The notes under the pieces: model-generated
What the model saw: the letters and a program-made list of their open reading frames with translations, nothing else
Told to the model about the DNA's origin: nothing
Databases searched by the model: none
Origin: an uncultured Pseudomonadota bacterium
GTDB lineage: Bacteria; Pseudomonadota; Gammaproteobacteria; Steroidobacterales; Steroidobacteraceae
Direction of reading: 5' to 3'
DNA length: 64,000 bases
Assembly: GCA_903862885.1 (NCBI GenBank)
Contig: CAIOZU010000053.1
Span: 1 to 64,000 of the forward strand
Program-made: the position numbers and the translations under genes
Shown here: positions 8,315 to 16,873 of the stretch, in pieces
How positions within the stretch are numbered: position 1 is the first letter of the stretch
Layout of the letters: the number at the start of each line of letters is the position of its first letter

Positions 8315-8342
8315 ACGCGGCCGTTTGGTCGTGATGCTCGGG

Positions 8343-8348
8343 TATAAT
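8343..8348 (+). promoter_or_regulatory. Candidate -10 box ahead of the ccm operon
   Basis: A perfect TATAAT lies about 40 nt before ccmA and just after the SDR stop. A convincing -35 hexamer at 17 nt is missing, so the promoter may be activator-dependent or weak. Confidence 0.4.
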
Positions 8349-8389
8349 CGAGCGGTGAACATGCTCGTTTTACCTCGGACATCGTGCTG

Positions 8390-9010
8390 ATGGCAGCCTC
8401 CTTGCTTGAGGTGCGTGACTTGCATCTGTGGCGCGGGTCCTTACACGTCCTTCGCGGGCTTTCCTTCGAGGCCTGTGCAGGGGATGTGCTGGTGCTCGAG
8501 GGCGCCAATGGTTCCGGCAAGACCTCTTTGCTTCGTGTGCTGGCGGGTTTGCTGTGGCCGGAAGCGGGCGAGGTGCGTTGGGAGGGGCAGGCGTTAGACG
8601 ACGACCGCGCAGCACTCGGTCGACGGGTCAGCTTTCTGGGTCATGAGCAAGGGCTGCACGCCGATCTCACACCGGCGGAGAACGCGATGTTCGCGACCCA
8701 GCTGCGACGTCGCTGTGCAGCGGATGAGGTGCGAGAGGCCTTAGCGCAGGTCGGCATGGCAGATACCGACCGACCCACCCGCGCCCTGTCCGCGGGCCAA
8801 CGACGCCGAGTCGCCATGGCGCGCGTGTTGCTGGCGAAGGCGCCGGTGTGGCTTCTCGATGAGCCTTGGACTCATCTGGATGCGAGCGGCGTGCGGCTGT
8901 GTCAGGACCTGATTGAGGCGCATGCAGCGCACGGTGGTTTGGTGGTGTTAAGCGCCCACTATGGGGTCGACTTTAAAAGCACCCGGCTGCGTCGCTTGGG
9001 GTTGTCATGA
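8390..9010 (+). CDS. ccmA: CcmA, heme-exporter ATPase subunit
   Basis: 206 aa ABC ATPase. It has Walker A GANGSGKTSLL, signature LSAGQRRRVAMARV and Walker B VWLLDEPWTHLD. CcmA pairs with CcmB and powers release of holo-CcmE from the CcmC-heme-CcmE complex during cytochrome c maturation at the inner membrane. The ATG at 8390 is preferred; a GTG two codons earlier (8384) is possible, and no strong ribosome site is seen for either. The stop overlaps the ccmB start (ATGA). Confidence 0.93.
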   Translation: MAASLLEVRDLHLWRGSLHVLRGLSFEACAGDVLVLEGANGSGKTSLLRVLAGLLWPEAGEVRWEGQALDDDRAALGRRVSFLGHEQGLHADLTPAENAMFATQLRRRCAADEVREALAQVGMADTDRPTRALSAGQRRRVAMARVLLAKAPVWLLDEPWTHLDASGVRLCQDLIEAHAAHGGLVVLSAHYGVDFKSTRLRRLGLS

Positions 9011-9696
9011 GTACAGCGGTGACCTCCTTGCCTGCCGTCATGGCGCTTGTGTTTGCGCGCGAGTGTCGTCTGGCGTTTCGGCGCTGGTCACAGCTGGCGC
9101 AACCGGTGGTATTTTTCCTGATGGTCACGACGCTGTTTCCATTGGCATTGAGCCCAGAGCCTGCGCTGTTGCGCAGCATCGGACCGGGCGTGGTGTGGGT
9201 CGCCGCCGTGTTGGCTTCGCTGTTAGCGCTTGAGTCGTTATTTAAAACGGACTGGGACGATGGCACGCTGGAGCAATGGGCGCTGTCTGATCAGCCACTC
9301 GCGATGTTGTTGCTTGCTAAGGTGGCCGCACACTGGTGCTTGAGCGGGGTCCCATTGGCACTCTGTGCGCCCGTGGTCGGGTATGCACTGGGCCTACCTA
9401 TGAGCGCCTTGGGCACGTTGATGGGAGCGCTCGCACTCGGGTCGGCGGTGTTAAGTTTGCTCGGAGCGGTCGGAGCCGCGCTGACCTTAGGGTCGAGGCG
9501 AGGGAGCGTGTTGTTGGCCTTGATGGTGTTGCCACTGGCCATGCCCGTGTTGATTTTTGGTGCCCGCGCCACGGATCTGGCTATGAATGGAGACGCCCCC
9601 GACGCGGGACTGTGGCTGTTAGCGGCCGGACTGATCGCTGCCATCAGCTTGGTGCCACTGGCCTTAGGCGCAGCGGTGCGCGTGAGCTTTGAATAG
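9007..9696 (+). CDS. ccmB: CcmB, heme-exporter membrane subunit
   Basis: 229 aa with about six hydrophobic segments. The N-terminus FARECRLAFRRWSQLAQPVVFF and the DDGTLEQWALSDQP loop are typical of CcmB. It forms the membrane part of the CcmAB transporter that acts on the CcmC-CcmE complex. The start ATG overlaps the ccmA stop by 4 nt, so translation is coupled. Family-standard length, no oddities. Confidence 0.94.
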   Translation: MSTAVTSLPAVMALVFARECRLAFRRWSQLAQPVVFFLMVTTLFPLALSPEPALLRSIGPGVVWVAAVLASLLALESLFKTDWDDGTLEQWALSDQPLAMLLLAKVAAHWCLSGVPLALCAPVVGYALGLPMSALGTLMGALALGSAVLSLLGAVGAALTLGSRRGSVLLALMVLPLAMPVLIFGARATDLAMNGDAPDAGLWLLAAGLIAAISLVPLALGAAVRVSFE

Positions 9697-9709
9697 CAGG
9701 AGTAACCCA

Positions 9710-10465
9710 GTGACTCGCCTGACTTGGTTTTATCGACTCGCGTCTCCCCCGACGAGCTATGCGACGGCGGGGCGTTTGCTCCCGTGGTTCGCGGTGCCGG
9801 CGTTTCTGCTATTGGCCGTGGGGCTGTACGGCGGACTGGTGCTCGCGCCTAAGGACTATCAGCAAGGTGATGCCTTTCGAATTATTTATGTGCACGCACC
9901 GAGCGCGTGGCTGTCGTTACTGGGCTATTCCGTTCTCGGAGTGTCTGCGGGCATTGGACTGATCTGGCGCATGAAGCTTGCCCACGCGTTGGCGGCAGCC
10001 GTGGCACCGATCGGCGCTTCCTTTACCTTCCTGTGTCTAGTCACCGGCGCGTTATGGGGTCGACCGATGTGGGGTGCCTACTGGGCGTGGGATGCGAGGC
10101 TCACCTCAGAGCTGATTTTGTTGTTTATGTATTTGGGGTATCTAGCGCTTCGCAGCAGCTACGACGATCTGCAGCGCGCGGATCGGGCCAGCGCGGTACT
10201 CGCGTTGGTCGGTCTGGTGAACGTGCCTATTATTCATTTCTCTGTCAATTGGTGGAACTCCTTGCACCAAGGATCTACTGTGTTGCGTGCAGGCGGCCCT
10301 GCGATGCCCGCGGCCATGTTGATTCCCCTGCTGGAATCGTTTGCTGGCTTTACGCTGTTGTTTGCCGCGATCGCATGCATACGATTGCAAGCAGAAATTC
10401 TCAATCGAGAGCGGCGGCCGACTTGGTGGATGGATAGCGCAATCAAAGGAGTGCCCCATGACTGA
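9710..10465 (+). CDS. ccmC: CcmC, heme handling protein
   Basis: 251 aa, six membrane segments. The tryptophan-rich periplasmic signature WGRPMWGAYWAWDARLTSE and the conserved VHAPSAW and HFSVNWWNSLHQ segments carry the heme-contacting Trp and His residues. CcmC presents heme to CcmE. The start is taken as GTG 9710, preceded by AGCAGGAG about 8 nt away; an earlier TTG at 9689 lies inside ccmB and is less likely. Its end overlaps ccmD by 8 nt. Confidence 0.94.
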   Translation: MTRLTWFYRLASPPTSYATAGRLLPWFAVPAFLLLAVGLYGGLVLAPKDYQQGDAFRIIYVHAPSAWLSLLGYSVLGVSAGIGLIWRMKLAHALAAAVAPIGASFTFLCLVTGALWGRPMWGAYWAWDARLTSELILLFMYLGYLALRSSYDDLQRADRASAVLALVGLVNVPIIHFSVNWWNSLHQGSTVLRAGGPAMPAAMLIPLLESFAGFTLLFAAIACIRLQAEILNRERRPTWWMDSAIKGVPHD

Positions 10466-10616
10466 GTTCTTTCACATGGGTGGTTACGCCGCGTTCGTGT
10501 GGAGCGCCTACGGTTTGTTAGTCGTTGTGGTGGTGTGGAATGTGTTCTCGGCACGCGCTCTGTATCGCGCAGCACAGGCGGCAGCTCGGCGGCGTTTAGC
10601 AGAGAACGTGTTATGA
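10458..10616 (+). CDS. ccmD: CcmD, small heme-exporter accessory protein
   Basis: 52 aa. The N-terminus MTEFFHMGGYAAFVWSAYG, one hydrophobic helix and a basic C-terminal tail (AAARRRLAE) are the usual CcmD layout. CcmD is needed for release of holo-CcmE from CcmABC. AAAGGAG lies just upstream of the ATG, which overlaps the end of ccmC; the stop overlaps ccmE (ATGA). Confidence 0.93.
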   Translation: MTEFFHMGGYAAFVWSAYGLLVVVVVWNVFSARALYRAAQAAARRRLAENVL

Positions 10617-11074
10617 CACCGCGTCAGCGTCGCATCACCTGGGTAGTGGCGATTTTGGCAGGTGTCGGGCTGGCTGCGTTGGTGGCGGTTAAAGCGTTTG
10701 ATAACAACTTACTGTACTTTTTTGATCCGTCTCAAGTCCAGGCGGGACTGGCGCCGAAAGGAAAAAGCTTTCGGATCGGCGGCATGGTGACCAAGGGCAG
10801 TGTCATGCGCGCCCCCGGCAGCTTGGAGGTGCGCTTTGTGGTGACTGATTTCGCGCACAGTGTGCCGGTTCGCTACACCGGCTTGTTACCCGACTTGTTT
10901 CGTGAGGGGCAAGGAGTCATCGCGCACGGTCGTCTGCAAAACGGTGAGTTTATGGCGGATGAGGTGCTGGCGAAACACGATGAGAAATATATGCCACCGG
11001 AAGTTGCTCAGTCACTGAAGGCGAGCGCTCCGGCGCTCGTCACGCCGTACGCGCCGTCGCGAGACACGCCATGA
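10613..11074 (+). CDS. ccmE: CcmE, periplasmic heme chaperone
   Basis: 153 aa. There is one N-terminal membrane anchor (about residues 9-27), then the OB-fold domain. The heme-binding site VLAKHDEKYMPPE carries the covalent His (H122) and the following Tyr (Y126). CcmE takes heme from CcmC and delivers it to CcmF. The start overlaps the ccmD stop by 4 nt; the end overlaps ccmF by 4 nt. Confidence 0.96.
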   Translation: MTPRQRRITWVVAILAGVGLAALVAVKAFDNNLLYFFDPSQVQAGLAPKGKSFRIGGMVTKGSVMRAPGSLEVRFVVTDFAHSVPVRYTGLLPDLFREGQGVIAHGRLQNGEFMADEVLAKHDEKYMPPEVAQSLKASAPALVTPYAPSRDTP

Positions 11075-12993
11075 TCCCTGAATTAGGTACGCTCGCTTTA
11101 GTTCTTGCCTTGCTGCTGGCTGCCATGCAGGCTTTTTTTGGCTTGGCCGGTGCCCACTGGCAGCAAGCGGCGTGGATGCAAGTCGCTCGATCCTCGGTGC
11201 TGGCGGTGTGGCTTGCGGTCGCTGCGTCTTTCACCGCTTTGACCCTCTCGCTCGTGCAACACGATTTTTCTGTGGCTTATGTGGCACAAAATTCTAACTC
11301 CGCTTTGCCACTGCTGTATCGGGTGGCCGCGGTGTGGGGTGCGCACGAGGGCTCCTTGCTGCTGTGGGCCTTGATGCTGGCCTCCTGGGCGCTGCTCGTG
11401 GCGCTGTTCTCGCGAGGTCTGCCAGCGGACTTTAGGGCGCGTGTGTTGGGTGTGCTCGGTCTGATCAGCGTCGGATTTTTGAGCTTTACGCTTCTGACCT
11501 CGAACCCCTTCGCGCGCTTGATTCCGGCCGCTTTAGAAGGCGCTGATCTGAATCCTATCCTCCAAGACCCGGCGCTCGCCATTCATCCACCGATGCTTTA
11601 CATGGGCTATGTCGGCACCGCCGTGGCCTTCGCGTTTGCGGTGGCGGCGATGCTGTCGGGGCAACTGGATACGGCGTGGGCACGATGGACTAGGCCTTGG
11701 ACCCTGGCGGCATGGGTCTGTCTGACGCTTGGGATTGCATTGGGCAGTTGGTGGGCCTACTACGAGCTAGGCTGGGGCGGTTGGTGGTTTTGGGATCCGG
11801 TAGAAAACGCCTCGTTCATGCCGTGGCTGGTGACGACCGCCTTGATTCATTCATTGGCGGTCACTGAGAAGCGCGGTTTGTTTAAGCAGTGGACGGTGCT
11901 GTTGGCGATCTTCGCGTTCTCCTTGAGTCTGCTCGGTACTTTCTTGGTCCGCTCCGGCGTGCTGGTGTCGGTGCATGCCTTCGCAGCCGATCCTTCACGC
12001 GGTCTTTTTGTGTTGGCCCTATTGATATTTTTTATTGTGGGTGCCTTGACGTTGTATGCCTTTAGGGCTTCCTCACTACAGTCAGAAGGCGGATTTGCCG
12101 TGGTCTCGCGTGAGTCCTTCCTGCTGTTGAATAATGCGCTGCTGGTGGCGGCAGCGGGTTTGATCCTCGTCGGCACACTATGGCCTTTAGTCATGGATGC
12201 GCTGAAGCTAGGCAAAATATCGGTGGGGCCCCCTTATTTTAATGTGGTGTTTCTTGTGCCGACGGTGCCACTGGTGCTGTTAATGAGCGTCGGCATGCAT
12301 GCAAGCTGGAAGCGTGGCCATTTAAATCTTTATGCGAAACGCTTGACGCTGATTGCGGTGCTGAGTGTGCTCGGTGCGCTCTTGATCGCGCTCGCGGCCT
12401 ATCACCGGCCCGGCTTGCCGCTCACCCTATTGGGGTTTAGTGCAGGGCTACTGGCCATTGGCTCAAGTCTTATTGATCCATGGGCGCAGTGGCGTCGTGG
12501 GCAAGCACTGCCGCAGGCAGTGCTCGGCAGGGCCATCGCTCACTTAGGGATTGGCCTACTGGTCATGGGTATCACGGGTGTGGCGTCTTACACGGTCGAG
12601 CGGGATGTCAGTCTGGCGGTGGGTGAATCGGCTGAGATTGCCGGCTATCGGTTTACCTTTCAGGGTACCCAACCGGTGGAGGGGCCCAATTATCATGCGA
12701 TAGAGGGGCGCTTTCAGGTGCATGAGGGTGAGCGCACGTTGCCTGATTTGACGACGCAAAAACGCACCTACCGAGTCCAGCAAAATCCGATGACCCAAGC
12801 GGGCATTGCGGTCGCTTGGAATCGGGACTTGTTCGTGGCGTTGGGGGAGGACTTAGGCGGCTCAAAATGGAGCATGCGCTTGCAGTACAAGCCCCTCGTT
12901 CGCTACTTGTGGATCGGTGCGCTGGTGATGGCCTTAGGCGGTCTGATTGCATTATCTGATCGGCGCTATCGTCGTCAGACGGTGATCCCGTAG
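11071..12993 (+). CDS. ccmF: CcmF, cytochrome c heme lyase subunit
   Basis: 640 aa, about 15 membrane segments. The WWD-type signature GWGGWWFWDPVENASFMPWL lies near residue 235, and the flanking conserved histidines are present. CcmF, with CcmH/I, attaches heme to apocytochrome CXXCH motifs in the periplasm and itself binds heme b. It is coupled to ccmE by ATGA and is followed 1 nt later by ccmG. Confidence 0.96.
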   Translation: MIPELGTLALVLALLLAAMQAFFGLAGAHWQQAAWMQVARSSVLAVWLAVAASFTALTLSLVQHDFSVAYVAQNSNSALPLLYRVAAVWGAHEGSLLLWALMLASWALLVALFSRGLPADFRARVLGVLGLISVGFLSFTLLTSNPFARLIPAALEGADLNPILQDPALAIHPPMLYMGYVGTAVAFAFAVAAMLSGQLDTAWARWTRPWTLAAWVCLTLGIALGSWWAYYELGWGGWWFWDPVENASFMPWLVTTALIHSLAVTEKRGLFKQWTVLLAIFAFSLSLLGTFLVRSGVLVSVHAFAADPSRGLFVLALLIFFIVGALTLYAFRASSLQSEGGFAVVSRESFLLLNNALLVAAAGLILVGTLWPLVMDALKLGKISVGPPYFNVVFLVPTVPLVLLMSVGMHASWKRGHLNLYAKRLTLIAVLSVLGALLIALAAYHRPGLPLTLLGFSAGLLAIGSSLIDPWAQWRRGQALPQAVLGRAIAHLGIGLLVMGITGVASYTVERDVSLAVGESAEIAGYRFTFQGTQPVEGPNYHAIEGRFQVHEGERTLPDLTTQKRTYRVQQNPMTQAGIAVAWNRDLFVALGEDLGGSKWSMRLQYKPLVRYLWIGALVMALGGLIALSDRRYRRQTVIP

Positions 12994-12994
12994 C

Positions 12995-13537
12995 ATGTGG
13001 CGCTATCTGACACCGGCGATCGTCTGTCTGTTGCTGGGACTCGGACTCAGCTGGGTGCTGCTTCGCATTGGCAGCGGCGACCTGGATGTGCGCGAAATCC
13101 AGAGTCCGCTGCTTGGAAAACCTGCACCTGAGTTTATTTTGCCATCCCTCACGGAGGCCAGCACATCGGTGGACTCTCGCCATTTCAAGGGTTCGCCGTA
13201 TCTCATCAATGTCTGGGGTAGTTGGTGTGCAGCTTGCCGTGAGGAGCATGCGATGCTTCTAAAAATTTCTGCCTTACAGCGGTTGCCGCTGATTGGTCTC
13301 GATTGGAAAGATGATCCGGCCATTGCCGTGGCCTATCTCAACGAATGGGGTAACCCCTACCAGCAGGTGGCCTCTGACGCAGAGGGGCGGGTGGCGATCA
13401 ATTGGGGCGTGTATGGCGCACCGGAGACCTTCCTAGTGTCCGGCCAAGGCGTGGTGCTCTTCAAGTTTGTCGGGCCGCTCACAGAGGCGGTTTGGCATGA
13501 CAAGTTTATGCCCTTGATTGAGCGCGAGGTGCACTGA
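12995..13537 (+). CDS. ccmG: CcmG/DsbE, membrane-anchored thioredoxin
   Basis: 180 aa. An N-terminal membrane anchor (about residues 5-24) precedes a thioredoxin fold with active site WGSWCAACREEH. The cis-Pro loop is GVYGAPETFLV. It reduces the apocytochrome CXXCH disulfide (or CcmH) so that heme can be attached. The stop TGA shares its A with the ccmH ATG. Confidence 0.95.
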   Translation: MWRYLTPAIVCLLLGLGLSWVLLRIGSGDLDVREIQSPLLGKPAPEFILPSLTEASTSVDSRHFKGSPYLINVWGSWCAACREEHAMLLKISALQRLPLIGLDWKDDPAIAVAYLNEWGNPYQQVASDAEGRVAINWGVYGAPETFLVSGQGVVLFKFVGPLTEAVWHDKFMPLIEREVH

Positions 13538-14004
13538 TGCGTGCGATGCGACGACTGGCGGGAGTCATCTGTCTGGCGAGCATGATCGGTGCAGCCGGTG
13601 CGATTGATGGCACGGCGGCCTTTTCTGATGCCACTCAGCAGGCGCGGTATGAGGCGCTCACGCATGAGTTGCGCTGCTTGGTGTGCCAGAACCAAAGCGT
13701 GGCGGACTCAAATGCCGATCTGGCGGCGGACCTACGTCGGCAGGTACGCGAAATGATGGCGGCCGGCCAGACGGATCAGCAGATTAAGAGTTTTATGACA
13801 GAGCGCTACGGGGATTTTGTGTTGTATGAGCCGCCACTGACGGCGCGCACCTGGCTTCTGTGGGGAGCGCCTGTGTTGCTCTTGCTGCTGTGCTTGGGTG
13901 GTGCGTGGCGCGTGATCCGCACGCGAAGCCGCGCGCCGATGGAGGAGTCGGCGGATGAGCGCCTGGCTTCCTCACCAGGGCCAGCCCACGGAGACAGGTC
14001 ATGA
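13537..14004 (+). CDS. ccmH: CcmH N-terminal type thiol reductase (CcmH/CycL)
   Basis: 155 aa. A signal peptide is followed by the LRCLVCQNQSVADSNADLA motif with redox Cys pair RCxxC, a three-helix domain, and a C-terminal membrane anchor (LLWGAPVLLLLLCLGGAWRV). It corresponds to the N-terminal half of E. coli CcmH, which handles apocytochrome thiols. The split from the TPR part (next gene) is common outside enterics. The end overlaps ccmI by 4 nt. Confidence 0.94.
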   Translation: MRAMRRLAGVICLASMIGAAGAIDGTAAFSDATQQARYEALTHELRCLVCQNQSVADSNADLAADLRRQVREMMAAGQTDQQIKSFMTERYGDFVLYEPPLTARTWLLWGAPVLLLLLCLGGAWRVIRTRSRAPMEESADERLASSPGPAHGDRS

Positions 14005-15104
14005 CGCTATTCATTGGCATCGCGCTGATCGTGTGGTTACTCGTGGTGGCGGTCGTCTGTCGGCCACTCCTCCAGCGATCATCGGCAGGGCGCCGCGGTT
14101 GGGTGTCATTCGGGGTGATCCTGATCCTCCTGCCACTGTGGGGTGTCTTTCTCTATAAAAAGTCGAGCAACTGGCCGTGGGATGACAGTCAGCGTGCTTT
14201 ACAAAGCGCTGGCATGCCGGCTGATATCGCTGGGCTCGTGGGTAAGCTTGAGAGCCGACTGGCGCGTTCGCCGGATGATGTCGTCGGCTGGATGATGCTG
14301 GGACGCTCCGCGTTTGTGATGAAGGACTTTGCAAAAGCAGTCAAAGCCTTCTCACAGGCCTATCAATATTCGCATCACCAGAATGCCGAGGCGACCGTCG
14401 CCTACGGTGTCGCACTGGTGCTCGCCGACGCACAAGAATTCTCGCCGCAGGCGGATCAGCTGTTTGCAGAAGCCTTAGCGCTCGATCCCCAGTATCCGGA
14501 TGCGCTGTTTTATGGCGCGCTCGCCGCCAGGGCCAATGGTCGGCTCAGCGAGGCCCGCCAGCGTTGGCTTGCGCTGTTAGCCCAGAAACCCTCCGCTGAG
14601 GTTGCCACGGCGGTCACCGAACGGCTGCATGAGGTGGATCAAGCGCTTGGGATCAACCAGGATCTTGAGTTAGCCGCCTTGGTACAGGCACCCGTGTCGG
14701 TCGAGGAGGCCAACCCCGCGGTACCGCTCGCCAAGGCCGCTGGCGTCGCCCCAGGACCCGGCGTTGTGACCGTGACGGTGTCGATCGATCCCAGCCTTCG
14801 CGCGCGTGTGCTCCCGCATACACCGCTTTATGTTCTCGTCCGAGACGCCTCCACGCCAGGACCCCCCTTGGCGGCGAAACGACTGGTCGATGTCACGCTG
14901 CCACTGGTGGTGTCTCTCAGTGAGGCCGACGCCATGGTGCCCGGGCATTCGCTCCACAGCGCGCAGCACGGGATTATCGTGGTGGCACGCTACTCCGCTT
15001 CAGGCAATCCGATCGCCCAATCGGGCGACCTGTTTGGCTCGGTGGCTTATGACTTAGCGCAGGGCAAGAGCACGCCACTGCAGATCAACCGGCAGACGCC
15101 CTAG
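14001..15104 (+). CDS. ccmI: CcmI/CycH, apocytochrome c chaperone with TPRs
   Basis: 367 aa. Two N-terminal membrane helices (about residues 1-22 and 34-51) are followed by a TPR region (residues ~65-215; VGWMMLGRSAFVMKDFAKAV and ALDPQYPDALFYGALAA are TPR-like). A C-terminal beta-rich periplasmic domain (VTVTVSIDPSLRARV onward) follows. It binds the C-terminus of apocytochromes and delivers them to CcmFH. It completes a full System I set, ccmABCDEFGHI. Confidence 0.9.
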   Translation: MTLFIGIALIVWLLVVAVVCRPLLQRSSAGRRGWVSFGVILILLPLWGVFLYKKSSNWPWDDSQRALQSAGMPADIAGLVGKLESRLARSPDDVVGWMMLGRSAFVMKDFAKAVKAFSQAYQYSHHQNAEATVAYGVALVLADAQEFSPQADQLFAEALALDPQYPDALFYGALAARANGRLSEARQRWLALLAQKPSAEVATAVTERLHEVDQALGINQDLELAALVQAPVSVEEANPAVPLAKAAGVAPGPGVVTVTVSIDPSLRARVLPHTPLYVLVRDASTPGPPLAAKRLVDVTLPLVVSLSEADAMVPGHSLHSAQHGIIVVARYSASGNPIAQSGDLFGSVAYDLAQGKSTPLQINRQTP

Positions 15105-16351
15105 TGTGGGTGTGGCGGGCAGGTGAGGGGCGACGCTTAGCCTTATCGTTTTGTTACTTCGCTTCATTGCTCGCTAGTTACTATCTGATTCGCCCGGTGC
15201 GAGACGCACTCGCTGCGAGCAGCGGACCCTCGACGATCAAGTACCTGTCGAGTGTGGTGTTCGTGGTTATGTGGGTGATCGTGCCGCTGTTTGGCGTACT
15301 GATGACACGTATCAAACGCACCGTGTTACTGCCAGCAACCCAAGGGTTCTTTGTGGTGAACTTGCTGTGCTTCGCAGCGACCTTTCAGTTTTTTGCGGAG
15401 ACCCCATGGGTTGGGCGTGTGTTTTACGTGTGGACGACGGTATTTAACCTATTAGTCGTGTCTCTGTTTTGGAGCTTCATGGCAGATATCTGGCATGAGG
15501 CGCAAGGGCGTCGACTGTTTGGGGTGATCGCTGCGGGCGGCAGCCTCGGTGGCATCATCGGTCCTTTGGCCGCGCGCACACTCACGCCCTCCATGGGCAT
15601 CAGTGGCATCACAGCGCTTGCCGCTCTGAGTCTGAGCTTAAGCATGGTGATCACGGTCCTGTTAGCGCGCGATCGCCGCGTCATAGACGCAGGCCAGGCA
15701 TCGGGTGGGCTACGTCTTAACGAGCCTTTGGGTGGAGAGATCCTCGCGGGCGTGTCGCTACTGGTGCGGTCACCCTTTTTGCTTGGCATCGCGGTGTTAG
15801 TCGTATTTGGCGCCATGCTCGGCATGGTGGTGTATATCGAACTCGCCAAAAGCGCGGTGCGCCTGTTTGCCACCACCGCATTGCGAACAGAATTTTTTGC
15901 GACTCGTGATCTGTGGGTCAACATCGCCAGTTGCCTAATTCAAGCGGTCGTCGTTGGATTTTTAGCGACCCGGGTGGGCGTACGGACGACCTTAGTGTTC
16001 GCCGTGGCGGTGGTGTTCGCAGGCTTTGTGTCGGTGGCATGGCTACCGACAGCGGGCGTGTTGCTTTGGGTGAACAGCGCCTTTCGAACAACCGAGTTTG
16101 GGATCGGCAAACCGGCCCGCGACATGCTGTGGACGGTGGTTGATACCGAATCAAAGTACAAGGTGAAGAGCGTGATCGATACGGTGGTGTATCGTGGCGC
16201 AGACGTATTTGGCGGATGGGCACATGCCGCGTTTGGCGCGCTCGGTATGAGCTTAGGGATGATGGCGTCGGCGTGCGCCGCTATTACGCTGGCGCTCGGT
16301 ATAGTGGCATTCAAGGTGGGCACTCGATACCGTCAACTGAGTGGTGCCTAG
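15104..16351 (+). CDS. NTP/NDP-exchange-type (ATP/ADP translocase-like) membrane transporter
   Basis: 415 aa, about 11-12 membrane segments. The N-terminal ASYYLIRPVRDALAASSG is characteristic of the proteobacterial branch of the NTP/NDP exchange transporter family, followed by FWSFMADIWHEAQGRRLFGVI and AAGGSLGGIIGPL. In intracellular bacteria and plastids the family swaps ATP for ADP; free-living members have no settled substrate. The GTG start shares its G with the ccmI stop (TAGTG), so it is translated with the ccm operon, which is unusual. A general MFS transporter is the alternative reading. Confidence 0.78.
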   Translation: MWVWRAGEGRRLALSFCYFASLLASYYLIRPVRDALAASSGPSTIKYLSSVVFVVMWVIVPLFGVLMTRIKRTVLLPATQGFFVVNLLCFAATFQFFAETPWVGRVFYVWTTVFNLLVVSLFWSFMADIWHEAQGRRLFGVIAAGGSLGGIIGPLAARTLTPSMGISGITALAALSLSLSMVITVLLARDRRVIDAGQASGGLRLNEPLGGEILAGVSLLVRSPFLLGIAVLVVFGAMLGMVVYIELAKSAVRLFATTALRTEFFATRDLWVNIASCLIQAVVVGFLATRVGVRTTLVFAVAVVFAGFVSVAWLPTAGVLLWVNSAFRTTEFGIGKPARDMLWTVVDTESKYKVKSVIDTVVYRGADVFGGWAHAAFGALGMSLGMMASACAAITLALGIVAFKVGTRYRQLSGA

Positions 16352-16400
16352 CCCAAACACAGGGTGGTTTTTTAATCGACCGAAGCAGGAGTGTAGACCG

Positions 16401-16769
16401 ATGATTGGATATGTGTGTCTTGGAACAAACGACTTAGAAGCTGCGAAGCGTTTCTATGATGAATTACTTGCCGTGCTCGGCGCAAAACGCATCTGGGAAA
16501 CCGAGCGGTTCGTCGCTTGGGGTCATTCGGAGACGACCCCGATGCTGTTGATCATCAAGCCCATCGATGGCGGTCGGGCGACCGTCGGTAATGGCACGAT
16601 GGTAGCGCTTGCGGTGTCCTCGCGCGCCCAAGTGGATGCGCTGCACAGCAAGGCATTGGCTTTAGGGTGCACTGATGAAGGGGCCGTCGGTAATCGCACG
16701 GACAACTTCTACGCAGGCTATTTCCGCGAACGCGAGGGCCATAAAATCGCGGTGTTCTACGCGGGTTGA
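16401..16769 (+). CDS. VOC/glyoxalase-superfamily protein
   Basis: 122 aa. MIGYVCLGTNDLEAAKRFYDELL at the start and FREREGHKIAVFY at the end are the paired beta-alpha-beta-beta-beta motifs of the vicinal oxygen chelate fold. Metal-ligand positions include a His in GHSETTP and a Glu near the C-terminus. Substrate unknown. GCAGGAG about 9 nt before the ATG at 16401 supports this start. It is followed by a terminator hairpin. Confidence 0.85.
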   Translation: MIGYVCLGTNDLEAAKRFYDELLAVLGAKRIWETERFVAWGHSETTPMLLIIKPIDGGRATVGNGTMVALAVSSRAQVDALHSKALALGCTDEGAVGNRTDNFYAGYFREREGHKIAVFYAG

Positions 16770-16778
16770 TGTTTAACA

Positions 16779-16808
16779 GCGCAGGGGCGCCGGCTGGCAC
16801 CCCTGCGC
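16779..16808. terminator. Hairpin after the VOC gene
   Basis: GCGCAGGGGCGCC (16779-16791) pairs with GGCACCCCTGCGC (16796-16808), giving 13 bp with one G-U pair and a 4-nt loop, followed by ATTTACTT. It lies between convergent genes. The weak T-tract lowers certainty. Confidence 0.65.
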
Positions 16809-16873
16809 ATTTACTTCATAAATCAAAAGATGTTGTTTATATAACTAATTGATAATTATATGAAATACTGTCT

